From the NCBI RefSeq assembly GCF_022354825.1, contig NZ_CP031168.1:7007501-7071500 (forward strand): a DNA stretch of 64,000 nt. The letters run 5' to 3'. The position numbers and the translations under genes are program-made. The DNA is from Paenibacillus sp. H1-7 (lineage in GTDB: Bacteria > Bacillota > Bacilli > Paenibacillales > NBRC-103111). The notes beneath the pieces were generated by a model. It did not search any database. It had not been told where the DNA came from and saw only the letters and a program-made list of their open reading frames with translations. Shown piece after piece: positions 24,521 to 33,510 of the stretch (positions are counted from its first letter, which is position 1; each line of letters opens with the position of its first letter).

Positions 24521-27500
24521 TCAAGCGCCCGCCCACACATCCTTGGCGTAGAAGCCGCCGCTCTGCAGCCGCTCGAACCATTGGAGCGCCTGCTCTTCGG
24601 TCGCTCCATTCACTTCGCGGTAGGCGGCACGCACCGTCGCCTCAACATCCGGCGCCATGGCGCTGCCGTCGCCGCAGACGTACAGCTTGCCGCCGCGATC
24701 CAGGAGCCCGATCAGCTCCGCGGCGCGCTCTTTCATCAAGTCCTGCACATAGGACTTGGGTTCTCCGTCCACCCGGGAGAATGCCGTGTGGAGCGTGACA
24801 AGACCGTCGCGCTGGGCTTGCTCCAGCTCCTCCCGGTACAAATAATCGCGGTGCGGATTGCGGCAGCCAAAGTACAGGTGCGCCTCGCCGAGCGCCTTCC
24901 CTTCCTGCTGCAGCGCCTTCCGCGCTTGAATAAAGCCGCGGAACGGAGCGACGCCCGTACCCGGTCCGACCATGACGATCGGCGTCTCCGGATCGTCAGG
25001 CAGCTCGAAGCCGGATTCCGGCGTTCTCACGAACATCATGATCGAATCACCTGGCTTTCGCGTCGCCAGGTAATTCGTCGCCACGCCGCGGTATACTCCG
25101 CGTCCGCTTCTGGCCGGTCCGTTGACGACGCTGACCGTAATGCTCGCCTGCTCCCGCTGCATCCGCGGAGAGCTCGAGATCGAATAATAACGAGGCTTCA
25201 GCGGCGGAAGCAGCTCGATGAACCGTTCGAACGGCAGCTCGCATGCCGGATACTGCTCCAGCAGCTCGAGCATAGTCAGCCGTTTGCTCAGCACGCCCGC
25301 TTGGTAGGCGTCCTCCTGCAGGAGCGCCTCCAGCTCTTTTTGGTGCGGCGGACATACCGTGAACGCCGCCAGCTCACGCAGCTGCGCCCGGGTCGCCGCC
25401 TCCTGCAGCTCGACGCAGTGGCTCAGCAAATCATACACGCCGATCGGCCGATCGAGCGGAAGATGCGCCGCGCTGTGTCCGCTTGCGCGGAGAATCAATT
25501 GATCGCCGGCCTGCAGACCGTAGCGGCGAAGAACGCGCTCCACCATCTCCGGCGCATTCTCCGGAATCACGCCGAGATGATCGCCTTCACGATAGGCGAC
25601 GCCCTCCGGAAGCGCGATTTCGATGTGTCTCGTGCTGCGCTCGCTGCCTTCGCTTTGCAGCTCGCGGTTCTCTTTCACCGCAGCGAGCTGCGCATCGTAC
25701 GATGTCGCAATAGGCGTGCCGGCCAGCCCGCTGACAAACTGAACGCTGAGCGTGCTGCGCTCTTGACGCGGCGCCATGCCGCTTTGCAATCCGAGCGCGC
25801 TCATCGCATCAGGCCAAACCTGCGCGGTCCAATCGTCGACCTGCCGCTCGAAATCTCCGCTCGCATCCGCTTCGCCGCGAACTGCGAGCCTTGTTGCGCC
25901 CTTGGCCGCCAGCTGCTCGTCAATGTACCGCGGCACGTGCTGGTACGTGCTCTCCCAGTTATGGTCGCCGCAGCCGAATACCGCATAGCGGACACCCTGC
26001 AATTCGCCCGGCGCCACGTCCTCAAGCCAACGGACGAACTCGCGCGCATTGCTGGGCGGCTTACCGTTATACGATGCCGAGACGATGAAGACGGCGCCTT
26101 CCTTCGGCAGCTTCCCTGCTCGCTCATTGAGCGGCGCAACCACGCTTTGGAACCCTTGGCGGCGGCCAGTCTCCGCCAGCTCTCTCGCAATGCCTTCGGC
26201 TGTACCCATATTAGATCCGTACAGCACGAGCAGCGGCGTATTATGGGCCTCAACCGAAGGGGTTGCCTCTTTCTTCACCTGATGCTGATGCTCTTCCCGC
26301 GCAGATGTCCCCATCCCTGCCGCCGCAAAAGCGAACATCCCCTGCTTGCCGCGGGGACGAACGCGCATCGTGAAGCCATCCGGCTTCAGCGTCAACGTCT
26401 CTTTTACTTTCAACTCATAATTCGTATGATCGATGATCTCAAAATGCTTCAGCACCATCCCTAGCACCAGCGTCGCTTCCTGCATGGCAAATTGCTGACC
26501 GATGCACGCACGCTGGCCGTTTCCGAAAGGTTTATACGCGTGATAAGGAATTTGGCTCGGATCCTCGAACCGTTCCGGGCGGAATGACTCCACATCCTCT
26601 CCCCAAACGGTCGTATCCCGGTGCAGCTTCGGAATCAGCACATTGACGCTGTCCCCTTTGGCAAGCGGATATTTGCCCGCCAGCACCGTAGCTTCCTTTG
26701 CATACAGCGAAAATGCAGGCGCCGTCGGCCACAGACGCAGCGCTTCACTCAAAATCATTCTCGTGTACTTCAGCTCGCGAACCTGCGAATATGTCGGAAT
26801 CGGACCGGTTAACACACGATCCGCTTCTTCGTATGCTTTCGCCAGCTTATCCGGATTTTTCAACAAATAGTACAGCGCAAAAGACAGCATACCGCTCGTC
26901 GTCTCGTGTCCGGCAATCAAGAACGTAATAATCTGGTACCGGATGTTCTCATCATCCAGCGCTTCCCCGGTTTCCGGATCTTTGCCGCTTAGCATATGGG
27001 CCAGCAGATCATCTCCGTCCTGCCGCCCGTGCGCTTTTCGCTCGGCTATGATTTGGTCTACCAGCTTGAACATCGATTCGATATCCTGCTTGTACTGCCG
27101 CTTGGTTTTGACCATCAGCTTGTCTTGAATGCCCAGCCGCTGCAGCTGGTTCATCGCCTCGTTCAATGCACGTACCATACTTGTTATAAAAGGATGCGAC
27201 TGTTCCCGGTAAAAGCTGTTGAAGCGGTAATTAAACCCGCACAGCCCGATCGTGTCCAGCGTAAGACGCGTCATGTCCTCCGGCACATCCACGCTCTCGT
27301 CCGGATTCAGCCGCGCCCATTTTTGTACGAGCTGCAAAGCGATATCTACCATCATCTCGTGATAGCCCTGCATCGCCCGCTGGCTGAAGCTCGGCAGCAA
27401 TATTTGGTGAGCCTTCTTCCAATTCGGCTCCTCCGTCTCGCTAGTGAACAGTCCGTCTCCTGTAAATGCTCGCACTTTCCGCAGCGGCGCCCACACTCTT

Positions 27501-27712
27501 TTATCAAAACGGGATTCGTCGCACGCATCATTCACCAGCTCGTAGCTGGAAATGAAAATTTCGCTTCTTCCCGGCAGGTCCATTCTGAATATAGGCCCAA
27601 ACTCCCCGGCAAGCTTGACCATGGACTGCACCGGCTGCTCCAAATTCAGCTGCGGCAGGTTGCCCAGCGGGCCGAATGTTTTCGGTTGCGGAATAACATG
27701 AGGTTGAGTCAT
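24521..27712 (-). CDS. CYP102-type fatty-acid hydroxylase: P450 fused to its reductase
   Basis: 1,063 residues, self-sufficient like B. megaterium P450 BM3 (1,049). The ATG was chosen because AAAGGG precedes it and the product then aligns with BM3. The heme domain (1-460) has AGHETTS in the I helix and [14 protein letters not shown] with the cysteine ligand near 402. The FMN domain begins [14 protein letters not shown], and the FAD/NADPH domain has [11 protein letters not shown]-like [13 protein letters not shown] and [12 protein letters not shown]. It hydroxylates fatty acids near the omega end using NADPH and O2. BM3 Phe87 and Arg47 are kept (Phe89, Arg49), but Tyr51 is Phe53 and Trp90 is Glu92. 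A BM3R1-like repressor gene lies directly upstream. Confidence 0.95.
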   Translation of the reverse strand: MTQPHVIPQPKTFGPLGNLPQLNLEQPVQSMVKLAGEFGPIFRMDLPGRSEIFISSYELVNDACDESRFDKRVWAPLRKVRAFTGDGLFTSETEEPNWKKAHQILLPSFSQRAMQGYHEMMVDIALQLVQKWARLNPDESVDVPEDMTRLTLDTIGLCGFNYRFNSFYREQSHPFITSMVRALNEAMNQLQRLGIQDKLMVKTKRQYKQDIESMFKLVDQIIAERKAHGRQDGDDLLAHMLSGKDPETGEALDDENIRYQIITFLIAGHETTSGMLSFALYYLLKNPDKLAKAYEEADRVLTGPIPTYSQVRELKYTRMILSEALRLWPTAPAFSLYAKEATVLAGKYPLAKGDSVNVLIPKLHRDTTVWGEDVESFRPERFEDPSQIPYHAYKPFGNGQRACIGQQFAMQEATLVLGMVLKHFEIIDHTNYELKVKETLTLKPDGFTMRVRPRGKQGMFAFAAAGMGTSAREEHQHQVKKEATPSVEAHNTPLLVLYGSNMGTAEGIARELAETGRRQGFQSVVAPLNERAGKLPKEGAVFIVSASYNGKPPSNAREFVRWLEDVAPGELQGVRYAVFGCGDHNWESTYQHVPRYIDEQLAAKGATRLAVRGEADASGDFERQVDDWTAQVWPDAMSALGLQSGMAPRQERSTLSVQFVSGLAGTPIATSYDAQLAAVKENRELQSEGSERSTRHIEIALPEGVAYREGDHLGVIPENAPEMVERVLRRYGLQAGDQLILRASGHSAAHLPLDRPIGVYDLLSHCVELQEAATRAQLRELAAFTVCPPHQKELEALLQEDAYQAGVLSKRLTMLELLEQYPACELPFERFIELLPPLKPRYYSISSSPRMQREQASITVSVVNGPARSGRGVYRGVATNYLATRKPGDSIMMFVRTPESGFELPDDPETPIVMVGPGTGVAPFRGFIQARKALQQEGKALGEAHLYFGCRNPHRDYLYREELEQAQRDGLVTLHTAFSRVDGEPKSYVQDLMKERAAELIGLLDRGGKLYVCGDGSAMAPDVEATVRAAYREVNGATEEQALQWFERLQSGGFYAKDVWAGA

Positions 27713-27811
27713 TTCATTCACCCTTTCCCAAATTTGTTCATCATATGATTTCCGGTTCGACTTCATCACATATGCATTTTGTAATTATTATTGATTTTAG
27801 AAAAAATAATT

Positions 27812-27831
27812 CGGAATGAATATTCATTCCG
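27812..27831. promoter_or_regulatory. BM3R1-type operator before the CYP102 gene
   Basis: CGGAATGAATATTCATTCCG, a perfect 20-bp palindrome. It differs only at the two central bases from the BM3R1 operator of B. megaterium as I remember it. On the minus strand it overlaps a likely -35 region (TATTCA, 17 bases, TAAAAT), so bound repressor would block transcription. Confidence 0.8.
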
Positions 27832-27846
27832 TTTAGAGTGCAATGC

Positions 27847-27874
27847 AAGGGTATGCTGAGACATGCCCTTTTTT
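27847..27874 (+). terminator. Plus-strand terminator-like hairpin between repressor and CYP102 genes
   Basis: AAGGGTATG / CATGCCCTT (one G-U) with a six-base loop, followed by TTTT on the plus strand. On the minus strand the T run is on the wrong side, so it would not stop repressor-to-CYP102 read-through well. Confidence 0.45.
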
Positions 27875-27935
27875 GTACTTTATGATCGTGCTCTGTTTCT
27901 GGATCGTTTGATGCTTTCTTCGATTTCTTTGAACC

Positions 27936-28508
27936 TTATACTTTTCTTACCGCATCCCAGCAGCTTTCTTCAATTTCAGCCAACAGCTCCGGCGTTTCCT
28001 GCAGCTTACCGGCGCGGATCAACGTATAAATTTTCGTAAAAGCACCAAATACTATGGCAATCAGGGCATCGGAGGGCAAATCCTTAATGATCCCCTGTTC
28101 TTTCCCCGTTGCTGCATATGAGTGGAGAAAATCCATCAAATGCCGGAATGTCTCGCGGCTCTCTCCGTCCAAATAACGGGCATTACTGTGCGTGTCGATG
28201 AAATAAAGCTCGTGAATATGCTCCTTGGCAAACCGCACCATGCCGCGGAATACATGACCAAATTGCTCGCGAATCGAACCGGAGTCGGGATAGCCCTGCC
28301 TCACCGTCTCGGCAAATCGTTTGACGCATTCCTGGAACAAAACGTTCACCAAGGTCTCCTTGTTGGCAAAATACCGGTAAATGGTGCCTGCGCCTACCTC
28401 CGCCGTATCGGCGATCATAGGAACGGTAGTCCCGTCGTACCCCCGCTCGGCAAACAAAATAAGAGCGGCCTTCAGTATGTTATCTCGCTTATTGGCCGTC
28501 ACATTCAT
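27936..28508 (-). CDS. TetR-family repressor of CYP102 (BM3R1-like)
   Basis: 190 residues. The start chosen is the second of two adjacent ATGs behind GGGGGTGA. It aligns gap-free with the BM3R1 N-terminus, and longer starts would translate through the operator. The helix-turn-helix region LFAERGYDGTTVPMIADTAE, then VGAGTIYRYFANKETLV, is almost that of BM3R1. The C-terminal part is the ligand pocket, in BM3R1 relieved by fatty acids. It represses its own gene and the downstream CYP102, consistent with the two identical operator halves ahead of each gene. Confidence 0.9.
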   Translation of the reverse strand: MNVTANKRDNILKAALILFAERGYDGTTVPMIADTAEVGAGTIYRYFANKETLVNVLFQECVKRFAETVRQGYPDSGSIREQFGHVFRGMVRFAKEHIHELYFIDTHSNARYLDGESRETFRHLMDFLHSYAATGKEQGIIKDLPSDALIAIVFGAFTKIYTLIRAGKLQETPELLAEIEESCWDAVRKV

Positions 28509-28528
28509 CATTTCACCCCCATTCATCA

Positions 28529-28548
28529 CGGAATGAATATTCATTCCT
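28529..28548. promoter_or_regulatory. BM3R1-type operator before the repressor gene
   Basis: CGGAATGAATATTCATTCCT: the same palindrome as at 27812 with one end base changed, 20 bases ahead of the repressor start codon. Indicates autorepression. Confidence 0.8.
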
Positions 28549-28641
28549 TTGTTCTTCATTGTAAACCTAAAGCCGCTTCGATGCAAGCTCTCTCCGAACT
28601 ACATTCATAAGAGCACATGTACCTATTTTGCTGGAAACATC

Positions 28642-28675
28642 AAAACGGCCAAAGGAACCAGTTCCTTCAGCCGTC
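28642..28675 (-). terminator. Probable terminator after the conserved unknown gene
   Basis: Minus strand: ACGGC.GAAGGAAC / GTTCCTT..GCCGT with a tight loop, then TTTGATGTTT. The T run is short, so strength is uncertain. Confidence 0.5.
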
Positions 28676-28763
28676 TGTTCTTATTTCATATGTGGGACCG
28701 GGTAACTGTGGAATATGCTGCAGCAGCGATCCATTCCGCATAACCGATGCGCCTCTCACAGCT

Positions 28764-29267
28764 TTAGACGAACCCCTCTTCCACCGCGAAATCAAAATCG
28801 TCCAGATCGTATACTTGAACCGGAATCGCCGCTTCGATCACTTTTTCGATAAACTCGATCTGATCTGTAAGAATCGGAGTTTTCTCCCGAATGGCGGTCA
28901 AAATCAGCTCCGTTTCTATTGGATCGAACGCTTCGCCGTATTCTTCGTTATCGTAAGAATTGACCATCGTCAGCGTGACTGCATCATTAAGCGGCATGGG
29001 AGGGCTTTTGGCCCATGGCACTCCCAGCGCCTTCTCGATTTTTTTGCGGTTCAGCGGTTCTTCCAGCAGCTCGATCAGTTGAACGATGATCGTTCTTACA
29101 TGCGCATCATCGCTCGAATCGGGCATAATAGGCTCCTTACTGTCTTTAAGCTCGTACAGCTCGCGAATGGTGGAGTAAGGTATGAAATACTCTACCGGCT
29201 CGTTCGGAACGAGCAACTCACCGTAAACCGCTATCATGACAGCTTCTATGACAAAACTTTTGCGCAT
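28764..29267 (-). CDS. Conserved protein of unknown function
   Basis: 167 residues from the ATG behind GAAAGGAAG; an in-frame ATG 17 codons earlier lacks a site. Soluble, acidic, with VPNEPVEYFIPYSTIRELYE, EPLNRKKIEKALGVPWAKSPP and ILTDQIEFIEKVIEAAIPVQVYDLDDFDFA. I remember close relatives in Paenibacillus, sometimes labelled ADP-heptose synthase, but nothing of a nucleotidyl transferase (no HxGH motif) is visible. I would not use that name. No helpful neighbours. Confidence 0.7.
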   Translation of the reverse strand: MRKSFVIEAVMIAVYGELLVPNEPVEYFIPYSTIRELYELKDSKEPIMPDSSDDAHVRTIIVQLIELLEEPLNRKKIEKALGVPWAKSPPMPLNDAVTLTMVNSYDNEEYGEAFDPIETELILTAIREKTPILTDQIEFIEKVIEAAIPVQVYDLDDFDFAVEEGFV

Positions 29268-29463
29268 CGCTCCGCTTCCTTTCTCATCTATGATGGCTAG
29301 TAAATACTGATAGAACATTATACCACTAATGCGGTCCTAACACATCCGTAATAAGCCTATAGGGATGTCCGGGCTTCCAACGCCGTTTCGTACTGGCCCT
29401 TTCCCTCCGTTATCCGCCCTTTTCCTGTTCACGTTATGCAGCGGCTAGCTGCGCCTTATCCGC

Positions 29464-30381
29464 TCAAGCGATGGTATCTTCCTCACTCCCGGATTTTTCG
29501 CGAAGCCGTAATCGGAACTCCTTCGGTGAACAATGATTGTAACGCTTGAACATTTTATAAAATTGCGCGACATTCGGAATCCCGACGCTGCAGCCGACCT
29601 CCACGATGCTCAAATCCTGGGTGAGCAGCATGCACTCCGCGATCTTGATCCGTTTGAAGTTCACATAATCCAAGAACGTGACGCCCATAATCTTTTTAAA
29701 ATATTTTACGAAGTAATGGTAGCTTAAATTAAGCAGACCGCACACGTCGTCCACCGTAATTTTTTCCGCGATGTGGGTGTCGACATAATGAAGCACCGGC
29801 TTCAACCGGATAATCTCGATATCGTCCGACCCTTGCAGCAAGCCTCGCTTATCATATCGCACAAGCAGCAGCATCAATTGCTTAACCGCTATGGAGATGG
29901 CCATTTCGTAGCCTTTGCGCTTGGCCTGCATCTCATCGTAAATTTGCATAATGTACGCGTAAGCCGCCGAGCTGGCCTCCGGGATGGTCGTAAACAAATA
30001 GTTCAGTTCGTCCAGCGGCGTTGTAAGCTCCGAAAATCCATGCAAAAACGGCAGCGTAGTCTGGTCCAAATATTGCGTCAAATTCACCTGCAGCACGACG
30101 TAGCATAATGGATCCGCCGTCCTGTCCGACCTGTGGAGCTGCGAGGAGCCTACCATATAGACGTCCCCCGTTTTCAAAGCGATCGTCTCGTCCTTCGTGT
30201 ACAATGTCTTCCGGCCCTCCCTGATGGCCAGAAATTCCACTTCTTTATGATAGTGCCATCTGCCGATGTGGACATTATTGCGCTGCAGCTCCCACACCTT
30301 CAAGAACAGCAAAGGATTTTGATAAACGACCTGTTCCTTGACCGCGCCTGCCATCGATTGGGTATCCCCGGAACCCGACAT
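29464..30381 (-). CDS. AraC-family regulator with cupin sensor
   Basis: 305 residues from the ATG nine bases behind GGAGGTG. The N-terminal cupin-like sugar-binding part includes HIGRWHYHKEVEFLAIREG, then LKTGDVYMVGSSQLHRS. The C-terminal AraC domain includes ITVDDVCGLLNLSYHYFVKYFKK and SIVEVGCSVGIPNVAQFYKMFKR. It diverges from the solute-binding protein gene at 30584, with an AT-rich 200-base gap between, and most likely controls that gene in response to a sugar. Confidence 0.88.
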   Translation of the reverse strand: MSGSGDTQSMAGAVKEQVVYQNPLLFLKVWELQRNNVHIGRWHYHKEVEFLAIREGRKTLYTKDETIALKTGDVYMVGSSQLHRSDRTADPLCYVVLQVNLTQYLDQTTLPFLHGFSELTTPLDELNYLFTTIPEASSAAYAYIMQIYDEMQAKRKGYEMAISIAVKQLMLLLVRYDKRGLLQGSDDIEIIRLKPVLHYVDTHIAEKITVDDVCGLLNLSYHYFVKYFKKIMGVTFLDYVNFKRIKIAECMLLTQDLSIVEVGCSVGIPNVAQFYKMFKRYNHCSPKEFRLRLREKSGSEEDTIA

Positions 30382-30583
30382 GCTTGCGAACACCTCCATC
30401 AAGAGTACAACAAATTTGCATCTACCTATGCCCTTGATACTTAACAATATCTTAATATATGAAATGAGCCAAATGACAATTTTGAATAAGGAATGATTAA
30501 AAAATAGAATATCATTTTTTTGAAAATATTTCTATAATTTATCCATTGATAGCGTTTGCATAATACCATGGGAGGTCATCTTA

Positions 30584-31906
30584 ATGATGAAATGGAAACG
30601 AACAAGCAGTGCGTTGGTTAGTCTTGTGATGCTGAGCGGATTGCTTGCAGCCTGCGGCAGTAATGAAGCTGCGACCGGAATTTCAGACAAAGCGCCTGCG
30701 CCTGTGAAGAAGGAAAACACGGATCCCGTCACGGTGAAGTTCGGCATTCGGCCGAGCTACATGACTGATACCGAAATTCAACGCTACATCATCGATCCCG
30801 TCAAAAAGAAGTACCCCTATATCACAGTGGAAATTATCAAGCTGGACGACAAAAACAACTCGTTCGAAAAGCTGCTGGTCGCCGACGCGCTCCCGGATAT
30901 TAACGTCACGAACTCTTTGACGCTCCAAGGTACGAAGCTGCTGGGCATTCAAGAAGATTTGACGCAGATCATCAAAGAGAACAATTATGACCTGGGGCGT
31001 TTTCAGCAGGAGCTGTTGAATACGATCAAAGCGAACAATCAGACCGATTACCTCGTCGGGATCCCCTATTATCTTCAGTTTAATGCGCTCTACTATAACA
31101 AGGATATTTTCGATAAATTCGCTGTGCCTTATCCGAAAGACGGCATGACCTGGTACGAGGCGACCGAGCTGGCCAAGCAATTGACGCGGATGGACAACGG
31201 CGTTCAGTACCGAGGATTCGAGCCGGATTCGGTGTACCGCCCCTCTTCCCAGCTGTCGCTGCCTTTGATCGACCCCAAAACCTATAAATCCATCGTCAAC
31301 ACCGATCAGTGGAAAACGGTTCTGGAAATGGTCAAAAATATTTACAGCATCCCGGGCAACAACAAAGTTCAGCCCTTCAGCCCAGGCGTCAACGCGTTCG
31401 TAAAAGACCGTAATATCGCCATGCTCGCCGGACTGAACAACCTTGGGCCTTTGGCCGATATCAAAGACACCTGGAATAACTGGGATTTCGCGTCGTATCC
31501 CGTGTTCCCGGAGAAGCCGGGAATCGGTACGCAAGCAGACATTCATCTCATGCTGATGTCTCCTTCGTCGAAAGTAAAGGATGCCGCGTTCAAGGTCATG
31601 ACCACGATCGTCTCGGACGATGTACAGCTGGACATGGCGCATAGGGGCAAGGGCTCCGTGCTGAAGGACAAGAAATTTCAGGACGAGTTCGGCAAGGACC
31701 TGGATTTTCTGCAGGGTAAAAACATTCAGGCGATTTTCAAAACAAAGCCGGCTCCCGCATTCCCGCCAACGGAATTTGCCAGCAAAGCGTTCGACCAGGT
31801 TACGAACTTGATGAAGACCATCATGAAAGACAATCTCGACGTCAACACGGCTATGCGTCAATATAATGAGGAAATGGATAAGTTTATCGAGCAAAACCGG
31901 AAGTGA
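30584..31906 (+). CDS. Orphan sugar-binding lipoprotein (ABC family 1)
   Basis: 440 residues. The ATG is seven bases behind GGGAGGT. The lipobox is LLAAC (Cys near 24), then a family 1 extracellular solute-binding domain (FDKFAVPYPKDGMTWYEATELAKQLTR). No permease or ATPase gene lies beside it, unlike the other two LplA-type loci here. It shares the C-terminal block GKNIQAIFKTKP with the protein at 60848-62161, so the two are paralogues. It may feed a permease pair encoded elsewhere or serve a sensor (inference). Confidence 0.85.
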   Translation: MMKWKRTSSALVSLVMLSGLLAACGSNEAATGISDKAPAPVKKENTDPVTVKFGIRPSYMTDTEIQRYIIDPVKKKYPYITVEIIKLDDKNNSFEKLLVADALPDINVTNSLTLQGTKLLGIQEDLTQIIKENNYDLGRFQQELLNTIKANNQTDYLVGIPYYLQFNALYYNKDIFDKFAVPYPKDGMTWYEATELAKQLTRMDNGVQYRGFEPDSVYRPSSQLSLPLIDPKTYKSIVNTDQWKTVLEMVKNIYSIPGNNKVQPFSPGVNAFVKDRNIAMLAGLNNLGPLADIKDTWNNWDFASYPVFPEKPGIGTQADIHLMLMSPSSKVKDAAFKVMTTIVSDDVQLDMAHRGKGSVLKDKKFQDEFGKDLDFLQGKNIQAIFKTKPAPAFPPTEFASKAFDQVTNLMKTIMKDNLDVNTAMRQYNEEMDKFIEQNRK

Positions 31907-31915
31907 TGTGGAGTT

Positions 31916-31950
31916 GAAGAAGATAGAGGCACATGCCTTTATCTTCTTTT
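31916..31950 (+). terminator. Terminator after the orphan binding protein
   Basis: GAAGATA.AGGC acat GCCT..TATCTTC followed by TTTT, ten bases after the stop codon. Confidence 0.7.
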
Positions 31951-32079
31951 ATTGTGAGGGGGAGTGGTGGTGGTGGGTACGGAATTTGTTTGCTTTACAC
32001 ATTCGTAGTTTTATCAGTGACAAGGATCTGATGGCTCATTATGCGGAAGCTTCGGGAAATTGAAGAGAGATGTCCTGGT

Positions 32080-32109
32080 TTGGACAGCGGTACTCCCTTC
32101 CGGTACAAT
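32080..32109 (+). promoter_or_regulatory. Candidate promoter of the APH gene
   Basis: TTGGAC, 18 bases, TACAAT, then about 30 bases to the ribosome-binding site AAAGGGGG. Confidence 0.5.
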
Positions 32110-32146
32110 TGGATTCATATCCCATTTGGAGAAAAGGGGGAAGCCG

Positions 32147-33058
32147 ATGTTCGTTCTACCCGATGGTTTAATCCAGACTACATTTGGCGTCCATCAAGAC
32201 AAGGGGCAGGCGTGGCTCGACGAATTCGAGACGCTGCTCCGTTATTGCGAGGAAAGATGGTCCTTCCGCGTGCTGGATACGCCGTTTCCGCTGTCCTATC
32301 ATTTCGTAGCTCCCGTCGTCTATCCGGACGGCTCGGAGGCTGTATTGAAGCTGGGTGTCCCGTGCGATTCCATGCGAATGGAAATGGAGGCGCTCCGGCT
32401 GTACAACGGCAGGGGCATTGTCCGACTGTTGGATGCCGACGCAGATCGCGGGATTATGCTGCTGGAGCGAGTCAAGCCTGGCGACACGCTGAAGTCGGTC
32501 CCGGATGACGAGGAAGCGACGTTGATCGCGGCAGGAGTGATGCGGCAAATTCGCACACCTGCGCCGGGCGGTTCGCTGTTTCCATCAACCGTCGATTGGG
32601 CGAAAGGCTTCCAGAAGCTGAGAAACCACTTCCAAGGCGGAACGGGACCGCTGCCCGAAGACATGGTGAACAAGGCAGAGCAGACGTTTGCGAAGCTAAA
32701 CGGCTCGATTAAGCACCCTCAGCTTCTTCACGGCGACCTCCATCACGACAACCTCTTGCTGGGCGAAGGGAAGCGCTGGCTGGCGATAGATCCAAAAGGA
32801 TTGATCGGAGAAGCCGAGTACGGAGTCATTCCGTTTTTGATGAATCATTTGCCGGACGACCAACAAGCCCAAGCCGAGCTGACCGCCCGCAGAGTCGATC
32901 TGCTTGTTCGAGAGCTTGGCTTGAACAAGGAACGAGTGCTGGCATGGGGGTACTGCCACGGTGTTTTGTCCGCGTGGTGGTGTGTCGAGGACCAGGTGGA
33001 CGGCATGCAAGGCGGTTTGGACATGGCGACGCTTTTTGACGAGCTGGCTAAGCGATGA
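32147..33058 (+). CDS. Aminoglycoside phosphotransferase-like kinase (APH(6)/StrB type)
   Basis: 303 residues; ATG behind AAAGGGGGAAGCCG. The kinase signature LLHGDLHHDNLL (catalytic Asp) and WLAIDPKGLIGEAEYG (metal-binding Asp) are intact. The AIDPKG motif and overall length fit the streptomycin 6-kinase/hydroxyurea kinase family. It phosphorylates a small hydroxylated substrate with ATP in the cytoplasm. Chromosomal members in soil Bacillales may or may not confer streptomycin resistance. It is alone, with its own promoter, and followed by a repeat array. Confidence 0.82.
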   Translation: MFVLPDGLIQTTFGVHQDKGQAWLDEFETLLRYCEERWSFRVLDTPFPLSYHFVAPVVYPDGSEAVLKLGVPCDSMRMEMEALRLYNGRGIVRLLDADADRGIMLLERVKPGDTLKSVPDDEEATLIAAGVMRQIRTPAPGGSLFPSTVDWAKGFQKLRNHFQGGTGPLPEDMVNKAEQTFAKLNGSIKHPQLLHGDLHHDNLLLGEGKRWLAIDPKGLIGEAEYGVIPFLMNHLPDDQQAQAELTARRVDLLVRELGLNKERVLAWGYCHGVLSAWWCVEDQVDGMQGGLDMATLFDELAKR

Positions 33059-33064
33059 GGAGGT

Positions 33065-33460
33065 GTGCTGTAACGCGGGTTTTCCGTGTTACAGCGCGAT
33101 TTTTCGCGGCGGCGCGCCGTGTAACGCGGTTTTTCCGCGTTACGGGCTTTCGCGATCGCCTGCACGGGGCTTGCGCTGTGCTGTAACACGGGTTTTCCGT
33201 GTTACAGCGCGATTTTTCGCGGCGGCGCGCGGTGTAACGCGGTTTTTCCGCGTTACGGGCTCTCGCGATCGCCTGCACGGGGCTTGCGCTGTGCTGTAAC
33301 ACGTCCGTCCCGTGTTACTGCATCCCCCTCCGCGGCGGCGCGCGGTGTAACGCGGTTTTTTCCGCGTTACGGGCTCTCGCGATCGCCTGCGCGGGGCTTG
33401 TACCATGCAGTAACACGGGTTTTCCGTGTTACTGCATCCCCCTCCGCGGCGGCGGCGCCC
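33065..33460 (+). repeat. 113-bp tandem repeat array, about 3.5 units
   Basis: Units begin at 33065, 33178, 33291 and 33405 (period 113, 113, 114). Each full unit has two near-perfect hairpins: GTAACACGG....CCGTGTTAC and GTAACGCGG....CCGCGTTAC. A short GCGCGA/TCGCG hairpin lies between them, and a linker TCGCGATCGCCTGCACGGGG follows. Unit 3 has a changed first hairpin (ACACGTCCGTCCCGTGTTAC) in which the pairing partly fails. It fills the gap between the convergent APH and iolA genes and has no coding frame with a ribosome-binding site. Confidence 0.9.
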
Positions 33461-33472
33461 GCCCAGCCGGCA

Positions 33473-33503
33473 CAAAAAAAAGGAAGCGGCTCCCCCCGCT
33501 TCC
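33473..33503 (-). terminator. Terminator of the iolGBCJA block
   Basis: Minus strand: GGAAGCGG / CCGCTTCC with a six-base loop, followed by nine T, eight bases after the iolA stop. Confidence 0.85.
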
Positions 33504-33510
33504 CCACACA

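Noticed and set aside
24581-26464. 627-codon open frame on the plus strand
   Set aside because: Antisense to the reductase half of CYP102, which is certain. Composition is Arg/Ala/His-rich and no domain is visible.
33065-33460. CRISPR array
   Set aside because: The repeats are contiguous 113-bp tandem units with no unique spacers, and no cas gene is present.
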